Positions 26,659 through 35,127 of a DNA stretch of 64,000 nt are shown here, piece by piece; position 1 is the first letter of the stretch; each line of letters starts with the position of its first letter. The notes under the pieces are model-generated. The model saw nothing but the letters and a program-made list of their open reading frames with translations, was not told the DNA's origin and ran no database searches. The DNA is taken from assembly GCF_000421645.1 (NCBI RefSeq), contig NZ_ATXK01000005.1, forward strand, positions 124,001 through 188,000, read 5' to 3'. The stretch is from Aurantimonas coralicida DSM 14790. GTDB taxonomy: Bacteria; Pseudomonadota; Alphaproteobacteria; Rhizobiales; Rhizobiaceae. Both the position numbers and the translations under genes were made by a program.

Positions 26659-27420
26659 TCATCGCGGTCCCCCGGAAACGCTGCGCGCAACGAAAAGGCC
26701 ATCGGTGGGCGCAGCGACGGGGCCCTGATCGCGCACCGGTTCCGCCGCCGTGGCGGTGTCCGGCTTGCCGTCAGACTGTAACGGCACGGCAGACTCTCTG
26801 CCGGCCGACTGTACGACGAAGAGCGGCGCTCTCGTCCAGGTCAGTGGATCGGCGGCCGCCACCATGACAGGACCGGTCAGTTCACCGCCCCCGACGATGG
26901 GGGCGAGCGTCGCGACATAGGCGCGCGTTTCGGCCGGCAATGGGCGGCCGGCGAGATACTCTTCGTAGCGGCCCGGACCCGCGTTGTAGGCCGCCAAAAA
27001 CCCCGGCGATCCGTAACGGTCGTGCATCTCGCGCAGATATGCAGCACCCGCCAGAATGTTGTCCCGGGGGTCGTAGGGGTTGCCGCCGAGCCGATGCCGG
27101 ACGCGCAACTCCTCCCACGTGGCGGGCATGATTTGCATCAGGCTCATTGCGCCGGCCGACGAGATCGCGCGCACATCGCCCGCGCTCTCGACGCGCATGA
27201 CGGCACGTATCCACGTTTCTGGAACGCCAAACCGCTGAGACGCCTCTGCAATGTACGCGCCATAGGGATCGCTGCGTGATGGATGCTCGACCTGCGCCTG
27301 CTGGGCGTAGGCAGTGCTCGCGGCGGATCCGGCGAGGACCAGGCCGGAAAGGAGAAGGAGAGCTGCACGTCGGAGGGCGATCCTCCCTCCGACGACAGGT
27401 TTGATGCGTGTGGCGGGCAT
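26659..27420 (-). CDS. lytic transglycosylase (SLT domain)
   Basis: This 253-residue periplasmic enzyme opens peptidoglycan for the conjugation channel. It has a signal peptide (LLLLSGLVLAGSAASTAYA, cleaved before QQAQ) and the Slt fold with the catalytic glutamate in AVMRVESAGDVRAIS, then GAMSLMQIMPATW and FLAAYNAGPGRYEEYLAGRPLP. The last 60 residues are a disordered linker. It is in the transfer direction, four bases before the DUF736 gene. Confidence 0.92.
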   Translation of the reverse strand: MPATRIKPVVGGRIALRRAALLLLSGLVLAGSAASTAYAQQAQVEHPSRSDPYGAYIAEASQRFGVPETWIRAVMRVESAGDVRAISSAGAMSLMQIMPATWEELRVRHRLGGNPYDPRDNILAGAAYLREMHDRYGSPGFLAAYNAGPGRYEEYLAGRPLPAETRAYVATLAPIVGGGELTGPVMVAAADPLTWTRAPLFVVQSAGRESAVPLQSDGKPDTATAAEPVRDQGPVAAPTDGLFVARSVSGGPR

Positions 27421-27423
27421 CGT

Positions 27424-27771
27424 TCAGTCCCGCTCGCCGCGCTTTGGCGGGCGGTTCCAGTGTAGGGCCCAGGCGGACTTGTCGTCGGCCGACTGGAACA
27501 GGTTGGCGCGGATCGGATGTTCGAAGGTCGGATCGTCAAGCTGCAGCGAGACGTATTCGCCGGCCTTCTCGCCGGTGCGCTTCCAGCCTGCGCCGATCTC
27601 CGCGCCGGTCTCGTTGCTCATGGTGTCGAGCACATGAACGCGATAGTCCGGCGCGTTCTCGGCATCGGACGGCTCGGCCGCGACGACGATGATGTCCTGG
27701 TGCAGGGAAAGTGTCGTCAGATGGCCGATGAAGCCATCATTCTCGCGCATGAATTGACCGATCACGGGCAT
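27424..27771 (-). CDS. DUF736 protein (first of two)
   Basis: This 115-residue protein belongs to DUF736, a small beta-rich family common on alphaproteobacterial mobile elements (GQFMRENDGFIGHLTTLSLHQDI, PDYRVHVL, EIGAGWKRTGEKAGEYVSLQLDDPTF, ANLFQS). Its function is unknown. Here it sits between the transglycosylase and TraF genes; a second DUF736 gene lies at 32951. Confidence 0.88.
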   Translation of the reverse strand: MPVIGQFMRENDGFIGHLTTLSLHQDIIVVAAEPSDAENAPDYRVHVLDTMSNETGAEIGAGWKRTGEKAGEYVSLQLDDPTFEHPIRANLFQSADDKSAWALHWNRPPKRGERD

Positions 27772-27817
27772 TGGTCGTCTCCTTCAGGTTGCGGTGGACA
27801 GGGTCATGGGCTCGCCG

Positions 27818-28363
27818 TCACCGCGTCGGCGCGCGCCAGACGAAGCGGCCATCGCCGTCCTCGTCGGTGTAGAGAGGGGTGGCCCGGCCGATCACGGCGG
27901 TGGCCGGAAGCGGGCCGAAGTAGCGGCCGTCGAGGCTGTCGCGGACCTGCCAGTTCATCAGGAACAACTCGCCAGCTGCGACCAAGCGGCAGCCCTGCCA
28001 AACGGGGAGCGGGCGACCGCGACGATCGCGATCGAGGGCGTCGCCGATCGGCACGCCGTCGACCGTGATGGCGAGCCCGGTCCGGCAAACCCGTTGACCC
28101 GGGAGCGCGGCGACGCGCTTCAAGAGCGGCACGCCGCGTGGCAGGTAGTCGCCATCGGACAGGAATGTCGCGAGCGGCTCGGGCGCGTCGACCGCCACCA
28201 GATCGGTCACGTCGAGGGCGCGCACATCGCCGATCGTGTAGAAGCCGACCGGCGTGCTGGCTGAAGCGTTCCAGATGAGGCGCGGCGCGAATGAGGCGAT
28301 CGAGGCGAGGCCTAGAAGCGACACCGCCGCCGTTGTGGCGATGGCGTAGGAGAGCCGCGTCAT
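27818..28363 (-). CDS. traF: TraF-type S26 signal peptidase
   Basis: This 181-residue membrane-anchored serine protease has one N-terminal helix (IATTAAVSLLGLASIASF), the catalytic serine in SASTPVGFYTI and the lysine in GVPLLKRVAALPG, followed by the GRYFGPLP motif. It should mature and cyclise the TrbC pilin. The ATG at 28363 overlaps the DUF2840 stop (ATGA); longer frames upstream overlap that gene. Confidence 0.9.
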   Translation of the reverse strand: MTRLSYAIATTAAVSLLGLASIASFAPRLIWNASASTPVGFYTIGDVRALDVTDLVAVDAPEPLATFLSDGDYLPRGVPLLKRVAALPGQRVCRTGLAITVDGVPIGDALDRDRRGRPLPVWQGCRLVAAGELFLMNWQVRDSLDGRYFGPLPATAVIGRATPLYTDEDGDGRFVWRAPTR

Positions 28364-28881
28364 GCGCCGATCTCCTGGCGCAGGAGAAAGGCGCGATGCT
28401 GCCGAAGACCATAAGCGCGTGGCGTTTCGCCGACGGTCATTCGGTTGTGGACGTGGCGCCAATGGTCCGGCGAGACCTCGATCGGCTCGATGCCGCGCGC
28501 CTCAATGGCGTCGATGAGCTGGAGCATGCGCTCCACCTTCGGCCAGCCGTCGACGCGCAAGAGGATGTCCGCTCCGGGCGTGACGGTCGGCATCGTCTGG
28601 CATGGCGCAGCAGGCTCAACAGCGCGCAGGATGTCGAGGCGCGAGAGCACGGTCCCGTGCTCATTCGCGGCCCATCGGACCAGCGCAAAGATGCTTCCCG
28701 GAGGGAAGAAGAGGATGCGTCGGCGCCGGTCGAGGATCTGTTCGCGTAGCTCGTGACCGAACCGTATCCAGTGCTCCGTTCGCTTCTCGACCCAAGTAAG
28801 TTCGACCTGGGTGAAAGCTTCTGGCGGCGGCTCGGCGGCAGCGCGGCCGACGCGCATTGGCGCGGCGACATGGCCGGTCAT
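28360..28881 (-). CDS. DUF2840 protein
   Basis: This 173-residue protein has the DUF2840 pattern: TQVELTWVEKRTEHWIRFG, ILFFPPGSIFALVRWAANEHGTV, and a C-terminal YGLRQHRAFLLRQE. It is consistently found between parA and traF on these elements. Its function is unknown; overlap at both ends (ATGA with traF and with the RHH gene) shows close coupling with partition and transfer genes. Confidence 0.85.
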   Translation of the reverse strand: MTGHVAAPMRVGRAAAEPPPEAFTQVELTWVEKRTEHWIRFGHELREQILDRRRRILFFPPGSIFALVRWAANEHGTVLSRLDILRAVEPAAPCQTMPTVTPGADILLRVDGWPKVERMLQLIDAIEARGIEPIEVSPDHWRHVHNRMTVGETPRAYGLRQHRAFLLRQEIGA

Positions 28882-29132
28882 GATCCTTCTCCTGACGGGG
28901 GTGGGAATTGGCGCTCGAACAGCGCGCGCAGCATTTCGGCGACGGTCTGCCCGCGCTGGAAGGCGGCGATCTTGATGCGGCCGCGCATATCCGCAGTCAC
29001 GTCGATCGTCAGTCGCGCCGAGAAGTCCTCGCCGGCTTGTGCGCGCGGGGTGTGGCGCTCGGGCGCCTTGATCCAGCTCTCCGGATCGGCCGGACGCGCC
29101 GCGAAGCTGCGTTTTGGGGACCGCGCGCTCAT
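28878..29132 (-). CDS. ribbon-helix-helix protein, partner of ParA
   Basis: This 84-residue protein has a C-terminal ribbon-helix-helix (strand ARLTIDVTADMRGRIK, helix TVAEMLRALFERQF) and a basic, disordered N-terminus. Its start overlaps the parA stop (ATGA). Small RHH proteins next to short ParA proteins act as centromere-binding partners on many plasmids, which I infer here. The large ParB at 43158 belongs to a separate unit. Confidence 0.75.
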   Translation of the reverse strand: MSARSPKRSFAARPADPESWIKAPERHTPRAQAGEDFSARLTIDVTADMRGRIKIAAFQRGQTVAEMLRALFERQFPPPSGEGS

Positions 29133-29767
29133 GCGCCGATCCTCGCGACTTCCGCCGCGAGCGCGGCGATCTCGCGCGCGCCAGGGCAATCCTCGTCCTG
29201 CTCGGCGGCGAGCCGGCCGGTCTGCACGACATCGGCGAAGACGATGCGCTGGCCGATCGTGGTCGAGAGCAAGGGCGGGTCGTGATCCGCGAGCGTTTCG
29301 GCGGTCTCGCGCGCCAACACGGTGCGAGCCGCGCACCGGTTCAGCACGAAGCGGGCGGCGAGTTGCGGGCGGTAGATGCGTGCCTCGCCGAGCAGCGAGA
29401 GCATTTCGGCGGAGGCCCAGCCATCGAGCGGCGACGGCTGCACCGGAATCATCACGAGATCGGCCGCGAGCAGCGCCGAGCGCATCAGCCCAGCGACGCG
29501 CGGCGGGCCGTCGATGACGACATGGTCAACGTCGCGGGCCAACTCCGGCGCTTCGCGGTGGAGCGTGTCGCGGGCCAGGCCGACGACACCGAACAGCCGC
29601 TCCAACCCCTCTCGGTTGCGCTGCTGCGACCAGTCGAGCGCCGAACCCTGGGGGTCGGCGTCGATCAGCGTCACGCGCTGTCCACGGCGAGCCCATTCGC
29701 CGGCGAGGTGCAGGGCGAGCGTCGTTTTCCCGACGCCGCCCTTCTGGTTGAGCAGTGCGACGATCAT
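29129..29767 (-). CDS. parA: ParA-family partition ATPase
   Basis: This 212-residue protein is of the short Walker-type ParA class without an N-terminal helix-turn-helix. It has the deviant Walker A at residues 8-16 (QKGGVGKTT), LIDADPQGSALDW and VVIDGPPRV. It would segregate the element together with the RHH protein downstream. The ATG at 29767 precedes the Walker motif by the usual few residues. Iteron-like repeats lie in front. Confidence 0.9.
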   Translation of the reverse strand: MIVALLNQKGGVGKTTLALHLAGEWARRGQRVTLIDADPQGSALDWSQQRNREGLERLFGVVGLARDTLHREAPELARDVDHVVIDGPPRVAGLMRSALLAADLVMIPVQPSPLDGWASAEMLSLLGEARIYRPQLAARFVLNRCAARTVLARETAETLADHDPPLLSTTIGQRIVFADVVQTGRLAAEQDEDCPGAREIAALAAEVARIGA

Positions 29768-29903
29768 GACGGTCTCCCGGCGATCGGGGACTCGTCCACA
29801 GCGGCCGAAAAGCACGGTCGCGTTAGAAAGATTCCGTAGGAATCTAGGTTAGATAAGTTACAGGGCTTGCAAGTCGCTGATTCAGCGCGAGGATTCGTCG
29901 AAT

Positions 29904-29972
29904 CCGGTCCCCGATAGCACGAGACTTCGGTCCTCGATGGCACGATAGTGCCGGTCCCCGATAGCACGAGAC
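29904..29972. repeat. three iteron-like direct repeats between repA and parA
   Basis: Copies 1 (29904-29925) and 3 (29951-29972) are identical over 22 bases with the core GGTCCCCGATAGCACGAGAC. Copy 2 (about 29928-29948) differs at several positions. The period of 23-24 bases places them on nearly the same DNA face. They follow repA directly (stop at 29976) and precede parA, fitting RepA-binding iterons of an origin or a parA operator. Confidence 0.6.
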
Positions 29973-29975
29973 GAT

Positions 29976-30863
29976 TCACAGCTTATCCCCAGGGCGAGTT
30001 TTCGAGCGGCGACGGCGGCGCGGAATGCCAAGCGCGTCGGGATCGGTGGGTGCGAAGGACAGGATGTCGGGACCGCCGACGCACCGCTCGATGGTGAGCT
30101 GATACCCAGGGAGCGGCTGCCGGCGGACGATCTCGCGGAGGTCGTAGGCAAAGTGCTTGAGCGGCGAGAGGCTACCCGACTTTGCATGGAGGTGCGGAAA
30201 GTCGAAGCTCCAGCCGAACTCCTGCTTGCCGCCGTGCTTGCGCACCAAGCGGTACAGCCAGCGCTCCAGCCCTCCGGTCAGGCCGAAGTAGTTGCGGTCA
30301 ATGGTGAGCACCAGCGCGTCGTCGAGCACCGAGCTGTAAAACCAGTCGGGAACGATGAGTTCGAGGCCGAGCGGCCTGCCGCGTTGGTCGGCTCGTTCCT
30401 TCCACTCGTTGATCCAGGAGAACCGGTGCATCCGCCGCTCTGTCGGCTGGCGGATCGAGGTCGCGACGGTAGTCGACTGCAGTCGGTCGAGTGCGGCCTT
30501 GAGCCGATCGTAATCCCGCAGCGATACGCCGCGGCCGATGAAGTTCAGGATTTCATACGGGGTCGTGGCCATCAGCCGCGATGGCTGGAGCCCCACGTCG
30601 CGAGCCTCGACGATCTGTGAGGCGGCCCAGATGAGGATGTCGGCGTCCCAGATCGTCGCCATGCCATGCTCGGGCACTGCCTCGACACGGATCTTGACCG
30701 AGCCGGCCTTGAAGTCGATCGGCGCAAGCCGCTTCGACTTGGCGAGGGAGAAGAACGGATAGGCCATCAGGTCCTGCGCATCGCGAGGCGCCAGGTCACC
30801 GGGCAGCGCCCGGAAGAGGTCGAGTTGCGCTCGCTCGTCGCTGCGTTGATGGCGGGACGACAT
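29976..30863 (-). CDS. repA: replication initiator protein RepA
   Basis: This 295-residue protein belongs to the plasmid RepA initiator group: RAQLDLFRALPGDLAPRDAQDLMAYPFFSLAKSKR at the start, two winged-helix-like regions, and FGLTGGLERWLYRLVRKHGG. It should bind the iteron-like repeats directly downstream and start replication. The ATG at 30863 follows the small helix-turn-helix gene by 13 bases; a longer frame from 30950 overlaps that gene. Confidence 0.85.
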   Translation of the reverse strand: MSSRHQRSDERAQLDLFRALPGDLAPRDAQDLMAYPFFSLAKSKRLAPIDFKAGSVKIRVEAVPEHGMATIWDADILIWAASQIVEARDVGLQPSRLMATTPYEILNFIGRGVSLRDYDRLKAALDRLQSTTVATSIRQPTERRMHRFSWINEWKERADQRGRPLGLELIVPDWFYSSVLDDALVLTIDRNYFGLTGGLERWLYRLVRKHGGKQEFGWSFDFPHLHAKSGSLSPLKHFAYDLREIVRRQPLPGYQLTIERCVGGPDILSFAPTDPDALGIPRRRRRSKTRPGDKL

Positions 30864-30876
30864 CACGGAGACCGGA

Positions 30877-31161
30877 TCAGCGAAGGCCGGAAGTGCCGGC
30901 GTTGCGGCCTTGGGAGGCCGCAGCTTTCGCAGGAGCGACGATGCCGCCACGCGGATCCGAGGTGGAGGTCACCAAGCCGCGATCGGCCCACGCCTGCAGG
31001 TCGGTCAGCGAATAGACCACCCGTCCACCGAGCTTCCGGTAGGTCGGTCCGGTGCCATATGTTCGGTGCTTTTCGAGCGTGCGCTCCGACAGCCCGAGAA
31101 AGCGCGCGGCTTCCTCTGTCCTGAGGTAGCGTGGCGGCATGGGGGCGGCCGTTTCGTCCAT
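30877..31161 (-). CDS. AlpA/MerR-like helix-turn-helix protein
   Basis: This 94-residue protein has a helix-turn-helix of the DNA-binding excisionase type: YLRTEEAARFLGLSERTLEKHRTYGTGPTYRKLGGRVVYSLTDLQAWAD. Members act as excisionases or as activators of ICE genes. The 30-residue tail is low complexity. It precedes repA in the same direction and probably regulates it or helps excision. Confidence 0.85.
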   Translation of the reverse strand: MDETAAPMPPRYLRTEEAARFLGLSERTLEKHRTYGTGPTYRKLGGRVVYSLTDLQAWADRGLVTSTSDPRGGIVAPAKAAASQGRNAGTSGLR

Positions 31162-31287
31162 GATCGAACCTCCGTGGTTTCGCGGCGCCTGCCTCGGACA
31201 GGCGGCGGATTGCGGTCACGGTGGCGCGATTGCGGCGGTCGGCACGATGTCGAAGTAAAGGAGATAAGTTCGACACCCCTTGGGGCG

Positions 31288-32044
31288 TCAGCGGTCTCGG
31301 CGTGGCCGGCGCAAGATCGAACGATAGCCGCCCTGGACGAGCTTCGCGCCGTCTCTAGCCAGGCGAATGGTCGTCTCGCGGATTGCGCTGCCTACCCACG
31401 AGGCTGCGTCGTGATCATGTTTGGGAAAGACGGCGTCGGCGATTGCACGATACGTCGCTCCGGATGCCCGACCGTCGAGGACGCGCAGCATTTCGCGCGC
31501 CCGCTTTTGTCGGGATCGGGTGATACGCGGATCCGGCGGGACGGTTTTTCCAGCGAGAGCCGCCCAAAAACGAGCCAGCGTGCTCAGGCGGTCGGGCGTA
31601 AGCTCATCAAGAAGGACCATGGCCGCGAGACTTCCGGCACCGTCGCGCAGAGAAGCGTCGAAAATTTCGCCCCGGATCTGAAGGCGCAGCATCTCGCCAT
31701 CGATGCCATTTATGGCCTGCGCCCTGATGAAATCGTCAAGTGAGGGAGGCGTGTGAGCCGTCGGGATTTTGCCGAGGACGACGATCGATGGATCGAAGTG
31801 GGCGTCCCAATAGACTGGAGAGACGATTGCAGATGCAGAAGGATCTGCCGGGAAATCGCAACCCCCATCGGGATGTAAACTCCCGGGTCAGTTCTTCGGT
31901 GTTGTCGCCTGCCTGGAGGAATTCGTCGTATGATCGCCGGTACTCGGTGTTTCTCCGCAAAAACTCCCAGGCGAGATCTCCGGGAGACAGAGCATCGACA
32001 TAGTCGTAAGCGGCCTCTGACCGCCAAGAATCTTCTTCAGACAT
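31288..32044 (-). pseudogene. DUF6499-DUF2285 regulator broken by a frameshift
   Basis: Two frames together give a normal protein. The 5' part (32044-31736) encodes the DUF6499 module (WRSEAAYDYVDALSPGDLAWEFLRRNTEYRRSYDEF, then WGLRFP). The 3' part (ending 31288) continues in the next frame as ADPSASAIVSPVYWDAHFDPS and so on into the DUF2285 domain (LARFWAALAGKTVPPDPR). One extra base in the TTTCCC run near 31855 explains the break. Loss would remove a putative transfer or excision regulator; a sequencing error or a +1 slippage site are alternatives. Confidence 0.7.
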
Positions 32045-32159
32045 CCTCCACAGCCTCCGCAGTTTTAGCGCGCGAATTGAGCTGCGGACACGATTCCAAG
32101 TTGTGTGGGGGCTGGGAATAACGAAGGCGGAGCAACGTGATGCGAAACCTGCATCACGT

Positions 32160-32462
32160 TCAGTTCACGCGGCCGGCCAGCAAACCGCTATAGCCGTTCT
32201 TCGTCATCCACTTTGCGCGCGCGAGATGCGAGCGGTGAACGCGCTCGGCACGCTCGGGCTCGGCGTTGACCGAAATCCCGAAAATCGTCTCGACGACGTC
32301 CGCCCAGGAAGCGCCTTGCGCTTCGGCATCCAGCAAACGCAGGTAAAGCTTCACATTGGCCGCGTCATAGGCGGTCGGCGTCGCGCTGCTTGGCGGTTCA
32401 TCAAGAAATAAGTTTGTAGTCACGGCGTTCCCCGGCGCGGATATCCATCCATACTGGAGCAT
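32160..32462 (-). CDS. small mobile-element DNA-binding-type protein
   Basis: This 100-residue protein contains DAANVKLYLRLLDAEAQGASWADVVETIFGI and HRSHLARAKWMTKNGYSGLL, which match small proteins encoded beside DUF2285 regulators on alphaproteobacterial ICEs. A single domain is predicted; I do not know its target. It is separated from the broken regulator by 115 bases and from the XRE gene by 78. Confidence 0.65.
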   Translation of the reverse strand: MLQYGWISAPGNAVTTNLFLDEPPSSATPTAYDAANVKLYLRLLDAEAQGASWADVVETIFGISVNAEPERAERVHRSHLARAKWMTKNGYSGLLAGRVN

Positions 32463-32540
32463 TTTGTTAACGATGTTACGAGCGAGCTTCTAGCGCAACC
32501 CGATGAGAGGGGCGTTTGCGAGTTCGCTCCTCGCGTGCCG

Positions 32541-32783
32541 TTAGCCTTGCCCTTTGCGATCAACCACCATCACTCCCACACCACGGTCGGAGCTCAGGAA
32601 CACGACGCCACTCTGTTCGAAAGCGCGCCTAACCTCATCCCGCGTGCTCTCGTACACCTCGAGGCCACTGGCCGACTCGAGGCGCTTGAGGGCGGTCAGA
32701 GATACGCGAGCCTTGTCAGCGAGCGTCTCCTGTGTCCAACCCAGCAACGCGCGCGCGGCCCGTGATTGTCGGGCGGTGATCAT
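32541..32783 (-). CDS. XRE-family transcriptional regulator
   Basis: This 80-residue helix-turn-helix protein (SRAARALLGWTQETLADKARVSLTALKRLE) has a short C-terminal strand (VFLSSDRGVGVMVVD). It matches the compact XRE regulators that control ICE excision and transfer. It is transcribed toward the ICE core. A similar short regulator lies at 7747. Confidence 0.88.
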   Translation of the reverse strand: MITARQSRAARALLGWTQETLADKARVSLTALKRLESASGLEVYESTRDEVRRAFEQSGVVFLSSDRGVGVMVVDRKGQG

Positions 32784-32911
32784 GCATGATCACCTCCCAC
32801 TCGGACCTACGCGCACGCCAGAACTACGACTATAATAGTCGCCCTATGCCAGTTTGGCCACCGCAAAGCCGATCGGGGAAACGTCAGCTGATTCGGTTGC
32901 CAGAAAGCTGA

Positions 32912-32939
32912 AAGGCCCCGACCTTCCGGCCGGGGCCTT
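32912..32939 (-). terminator. intrinsic terminator after the second DUF736 gene
   Basis: Nine-base arms AAGGCCCCG and CGGGGCCTT flank a 10-base loop, eleven bases beyond the DUF736 stop at 32951. On the minus strand the stem is followed by TTTCAGCTTTCT, a moderate T-rich tract. Confidence 0.65.
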
Positions 32940-32950
32940 GCGCGGAGGCC

Positions 32951-33277
32951 TCAGTCGCCGCGCCGCCCGCTCGGGCGGGACCAGATCAGCGAGAAGGTGT
33001 CGCCGTCCTCGTCGTCGAAGAGGTTGGCGTAGATCGGGGCGTTGAAGCTCGGATCGTCGAGCTTGAGGCCGAGATAGTCGCGGCCCTCGTTGGAGCGCTT
33101 CGACCAGGCGGCGCCGATCTCGGCGCGGCCCACCAGGACGCGGTGGCTGGGAGCGTTCTCGCCGGTGGCGCGGGTATCGGGGACGATGCGCACGCCCTTG
33201 GCCTGGACGCTGAGGGTGACGATTTCGCCGGTGAACTCGTTCGAGTCGGTCTTCTTGAAGGTGCCGATGGTCGCCAT
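32951..33277 (-). CDS. DUF736 protein (second copy)
   Basis: This 108-residue DUF736 protein (MATIGTFKKTDSNEFTGEIVTLSVQAKGVRI, SHRVLVGRAEIGAAWSKRSNEGRDYLGLKLDDPSF, YANLFDDEDGDTFSLIWSR) is paralogous to the one at 27424. The start has AATTCTCC-type leader sequence and the gene ends in an intrinsic terminator, so it may be expressed as a separate short transcript. Function unknown. Confidence 0.88.
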   Translation of the reverse strand: MATIGTFKKTDSNEFTGEIVTLSVQAKGVRIVPDTRATGENAPSHRVLVGRAEIGAAWSKRSNEGRDYLGLKLDDPSFNAPIYANLFDDEDGDTFSLIWSRPSGRRGD

Positions 33278-33833
33278 TGTAATTCTCCGTTTTCCGTTTC
33301 CGAGCCCGCACCATTGCGGCCTCGATGGCGATCGGCAGGCCGGAGGCGGTCGACGGCGCACCCCGAAGGGGCCTGACAGCTTAGGAGGGCTTTCTTGTCT
33401 CGCGAGGAATGACGGCGCAGCCGGCAGGGGAAGAAAGTTCGACGCGGCTGTTGTGTCATAGGCGATCGAGGCGAAGCCGTACTTCGGCCAGATCAGGCCA
33501 TTAAAGAGGCCGTTTGGAGCGGTCTAGGCACGGTCAGATAACGGAGAAGATGGCGACCCTCCCGCATCGGCAAGTTGGCGCAGGGCGTGCGTAGCAGCTT
33601 CGTTCCCCATCTACAGGCATCGCTCCAGCATCTCCGTCGACTGCCACCGGGAGCGTCTCAGCCTTCGGTGCACGAACGGATGCGCTGCCGGTGTTGCCCA
33701 AAGCGCTCCCCCGCGGGCTGCTTTTCGGGGCGATGAACAATCAGCACCCACCGCTTCATCTGCAACCTCGGAGGCTACGAGGATATGCTTTGTCTTGTGC
33801 TGTTCCGATCCGCCGGAACGACTTCGACAAAGA
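33278..33833. other. 556-base stretch without a supported gene
   Basis: The short open frames here (for example 33534-33740 minus and 33691-33996 plus) lack a ribosome-binding site and any recognisable fold, and the plus-strand frame runs into the membrane-protein gene. The first 60 bases probably hold the DUF736 promoter. I see nothing else certain; the rest may be decayed sequence. Confidence 0.4.
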
Positions 33834-34277
33834 TTATGCCCGAGTAAGGCCCGGGCTGGATGGGCTGGGAGTCGCCACTAGTCCAGCGACCCGGAGGAAG
33901 GCGGTGATCCCGACCGCGACGGCCCCGAAGATCGAAAACGCCATCTGCCACGCTTCCGACGGCATCAGGTGCTTCACGATGCCATGGGTGGCATGAAAAC
34001 CCGCGATCGCCGCCGGGGCGACGAAGGCGATCGCCACGACGAGTTTCAGCCACATCGGGCGGACGAAGGCGATCAGGAGGTGCCCGATGGCGAGCGTCAT
34101 CGCCGCCGCGAGCGCGCCCACGACGACAGCGCCGGCAATGCCGGCGCCGCCTTCGTTGGCCCAGGCGCCCGTCGTCACGCCGACGAAGGCGGGCAGAGTG
34201 AAAACGGCCAAGGTGAACACCAGCCAGCAGAGCAGGCCGACGGCGAAGAGGGATGCGAGTATGGCAAGGATGATCAT
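33834..34277 (-). CDS. small integral membrane protein
   Basis: This 147-residue protein is mostly hydrophobic: MIILAILASLFAVGLLCWLVFTLAVFTLPAFVGVTTGAWA, then helices near residues 55-75, 80-100 and 115-135. It has glycine/alanine-rich segments and no catalytic motif. I recognise it only as a type found on related mobile elements. The ATG at 34277 is at the first hydrophobic segment; an upstream extension to 34358 is unlikely. Confidence 0.65.
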   Translation of the reverse strand: MIILAILASLFAVGLLCWLVFTLAVFTLPAFVGVTTGAWANEGGAGIAGAVVVGALAAAMTLAIGHLLIAFVRPMWLKLVVAIAFVAPAAIAGFHATHGIVKHLMPSEAWQMAFSIFGAVAVGITAFLRVAGLVATPSPSSPGLTRA

Positions 34278-34420
34278 GGCAGTGGTTTCCAATCGTTCAT
34301 GGCTGACGATCGCGCCTCCACCACCACCACAGCGCGCCTGAAGTATAGCGAATGACAAGCCGGGACGGGAGCGGAAATCCTGCCGGACTTCCGCTTGCGG
34401 CCGTGAAGCCTTGCCCGCGA

Positions 34421-34588
34421 TCAGCGGGCGAAGGGATCAACCTCATGGACGATCGCGGCGAGTTCGCCGTCATATTCGCCCGCGGGCATGACACCCATGC
34501 TGCCGTCGCCCGCCTGGAAGATGACAATCGAGACCATCAGGGTGGTGGCGAGGCTGAAGGCGAAGGCGTGAGCTTGATTGAGGGACAT
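34421..34588 (-). CDS. small single-helix membrane protein
   Basis: This 55-residue protein has one membrane segment (AHAFAFSLATTLMVSIVIF) followed by an acidic tail. AGGAG lies eight bases upstream of the ATG at 34588. It is transcribed in the same direction as the membrane protein at 33834 and may form a pair with it. No family recognised. Confidence 0.5.
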   Translation of the reverse strand: MSLNQAHAFAFSLATTLMVSIVIFQAGDGSMGVMPAGEYDGELAAIVHEVDPFAR

Positions 34589-34903
34589 CTGCTGGGCTCC
34601 TGCTGGAGCGGGGGACCATCCCCCGCCGACAGGCGCCCGAAGTGTTCGGCCGTGGACTGCAATCACCGCGCAGGCGCAGCCGCAGCGGCGGCATGCTCGC
34701 ATAGCCGACCCTTCATGGGTTGATGGCGACAAGTCCGCGGCTGGACCAAGGATCAGCGCTGATAGGCGGAGGTGGTCTTCGCGTCGGGAGACCCGTTTTA
34801 CAGTCTCGACGCTGCTTTCGACTCAGCCTCGCGTCGTGTCCTCAGATGGCTTCATTTGCGCTATGCTCTTGGCGGCAAGTGTAGAGTCGCGAAGGGCTGG
34901 ACG

Positions 34904-35113
34904 ATGGCGGAGTTCACAGGACGTAATCTGCACCTCGTGAAAAAGGCTTTGACGATCGCTGTGCTGGCGATTGAGCGGCAGCCGGGCCCCTTCCAGTCGT
35001 CTTCGGACCAAGCGGATATGAAAGCGCTCCTCGACGCGTTGATCGAAAACGACACCGAGCTTGCCTTCTACGCGCGATCCGCCCGTATCGCAGTGACAGG
35101 CGAGCCAGACTGA
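34904..35113 (+). CDS. hypothetical protein
   Basis: This 69-residue mostly helical protein (LHLVKKALTIAVLAIERQPGPFQSSSDQADMKALLDALIEND) resembles small helical proteins without a known role. It runs against the direction of the mobile-element genes and leads into the gene at 35128. Start evidence is modest (AAGGG nearby). A longer in-frame version from 34772 is possible. The 315 bases in front (34589-34903) hold no supported gene. Confidence 0.45.
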   Translation: MAEFTGRNLHLVKKALTIAVLAIERQPGPFQSSSDQADMKALLDALIENDTELAFYARSARIAVTGEPD

Positions 35114-35127
35114 ACGTGGGGTTGCCG

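Noticed and set aside
31736..31860. Programmed ribosomal slippage in the DUF6499-DUF2285 gene
   Set aside because: The TTTCCC run would need a +1 shift, and I see no stop codon, stimulatory hairpin or internal Shine-Dalgarno that would support it; a mutation or read error is simpler.
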